A stretch of 64,000 bases of DNA, taken from the NCBI RefSeq assembly GCF_048771995.1, contig NC_133030.1:10060001-10124000 (forward strand), written 5' to 3'. Made by a program: the position numbers and the translations under genes. The stretch comes from Taeniopygia guttata. Taxonomy: Eukaryota; Chordata; Aves; Passeriformes; Estrildidae. This document shows, piece by piece, positions 63,330 to 64,000 of this stretch (positions within the stretch are counted from its first letter, which is position 1; each line of letters begins with the position of its first letter). The notes below the pieces were generated by a model. The model saw nothing but the letters and a program-made list of their open reading frames with translations, was not told the DNA's origin and ran no database searches.

Positions 63330-63830
63330 AACAACGCTGAAGTTGTTTATTCTTTTTGGATGAAGTCTCAGATAGGCTACTGGGGATGTGTGCTTCAATT
63401 GATGGGGCCCCCTACCCCATTGTGGCTGTGTCAGGTCTAATTCATCTCACCGAAGCCCCCTTGTTCCTGAGTGCTCAATAGCGCAAGATGAGGCGATGGA
63501 GGCTGACAATGATGCCACACTCTTCACTTGGGGGCATCCAATTACAGGCAAGAGGGGCCCCCTGATTAATATGCTGAAATTAGTGGCCTCTGCCACAAAT
63601 AATTCCTTGTTGAGTTGCAACAAAAAGGCAGTCCATGCTGCTTGTCTGGAGTGGTTATGGGGACAGACACAAACTGGTCATTTAAACTTCATTATCACTT
63701 TTCCACCTTGGAAAGAATGAGGGTGTGACTATGAATTCATGTTCTTGTTTACTGCTCCATTTAAAAGAAGAACGCAAATATTAATCCCAAACGTGGTCCT
63801 GTCAGGACAGGCTCATTAAAGTGACACATT
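63330..63830. other. Candidate conserved intronic element, CCND1 intron 3
   Basis: Repeat-free sequence is dense in homeodomain-type cores (caattac, ctgattaatatg, aaataattcc) and carries two copies of ggggccccct (63402-63411 and 63555-63564). A 74-codon frame (63496-63720) crosses it but shows no recognisable protein. Conservation is a guess from composition. Confidence 0.3.
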
Positions 63831-64000
63831 TTGGTCATGTCCCGTTTGTAGCGCTCCGTAAACAGTGTTGGGAAGGCACTGCCACCCTACTGCTCTAAGC
63901 AACCCCATCCTGGTGGGATCCCTGCTGGGAATCCCCCATTTCCAAAATCCACCTGCAGCTCTGTGTCAGTATTTCAGTTAGGAAAAGGGGGAAAAGCAAA

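Larger units (their letters stand above)
57686..64000 (+). other. CCND1: CCND1 (cyclin D1) transcription unit, 3' end outside window
   Basis: This is the only gene I can support in the window. The start is inferred from a CRE-proximal block that closely resembles the human CCND1 start region as I remember it. Three coding exons follow with consensus splice sites: exon 1 ends at 58065, exon 2 is 59781-59996, and exon 3 is 60407-60566. Intron phases are 0, 0 and 1. Coding lengths of 198, 216 and 160 nt equal those I recall for vertebrate CCND1. I scanned the remaining 3.4 kb for exon 4, which should begin with codons for DVKFIS, and did not find it. The gene therefore runs past base 64000. The 3'UTR and polyadenylation site are not in the window. 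Confidence 0.95.
60567..64000 (+). other. CCND1: CCND1 intron 3, 5' part (at least 3434 bp)
   Basis: The intron begins with donor gtatga and does not end in the window. It contains a 22-nt pseudo-exon at 60718-60739, A-rich tracts (61340-61380, 62604-62670), TTA-rich repeats near 62911-62957, a (CT)n tract at 63304-63325, and a conserved-looking block from about 63330 to 63830. No match to CCND1 exon 4 was found. No other gene is seen in either strand. Confidence 0.85.

Noticed and set aside
60718..64000. CCND1 exon 4 inside the window
   Set aside because: I looked for codons of the expected DVKFISNPPS start after an AG acceptor and found none, so exon 4 is taken to be downstream.

Overview
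The window looks like bird nuclear DNA. The evidence is a split gene with GT-AG introns and short exons, fossil CR1 LINE pieces (the main avian retroelement family), long AT-rich non-coding stretches, and a cyclin D1 reading frame whose substitutions match avian rather than mammalian cyclin D1 as I remember them. A passerine is possible but cannot be settled from this sequence. There is no sign of operons, prophage, CRISPR or bacterial genes.

Layout. Bases 1 to about 54.5 kb are a gene desert upstream of the only protein-coding gene I can support. The desert holds AT-rich unique sequence, microsatellites, T/G-rich tracts, a degraded MIR-like SINE near 24.8 kb, a lone CR1 3' tail at 48.96 kb, a 45-bp minisatellite at 51.3 kb, and several candidate regulatory elements. 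The clearest candidate is a CpG-rich block at 36.2-36.9 kb with five copies of the TEAD core GGAATG/CATTCC. Others lie at 44.6-45.35 kb and 46.0-46.26 kb. A 5'-truncated minus-strand CR1 (54.54-54.92 kb) abuts a second strong CpG island (54.94-55.74 kb). That island lies about 2 kb upstream of the CCND1 start and looks like an independent promoter.

CCND1 (cyclin D1, G1 partner of CDK4/6) is on the plus strand. A conserved proximal promoter carries an octamer (57530), a TCF/LEF site (57655) and a CRE (57678) just before the inferred start near 57686. Coding exons 1-3 (57868-58065, 59781-59996, 60407-60566; 198, 216 and 160 nt) encode residues 1-191, including the Rb-binding LxCxE motif, the whole first cyclin fold and the start of the second. 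The window ends inside intron 3, so exons 4-5 (rest of the second cyclin fold, and the C-terminal degradation signal) lie beyond base 64000.

How it fits together: everything supported here is CCND1 or sequence that could regulate it. I found no convincing new coding system. The observations most worth testing are the TEAD-motif CpG block, the isolated upstream CpG island, a 22-nt pseudo-exon with strong splice signals just after exon 3, and conserved-looking non-coding blocks including one late in intron 3.
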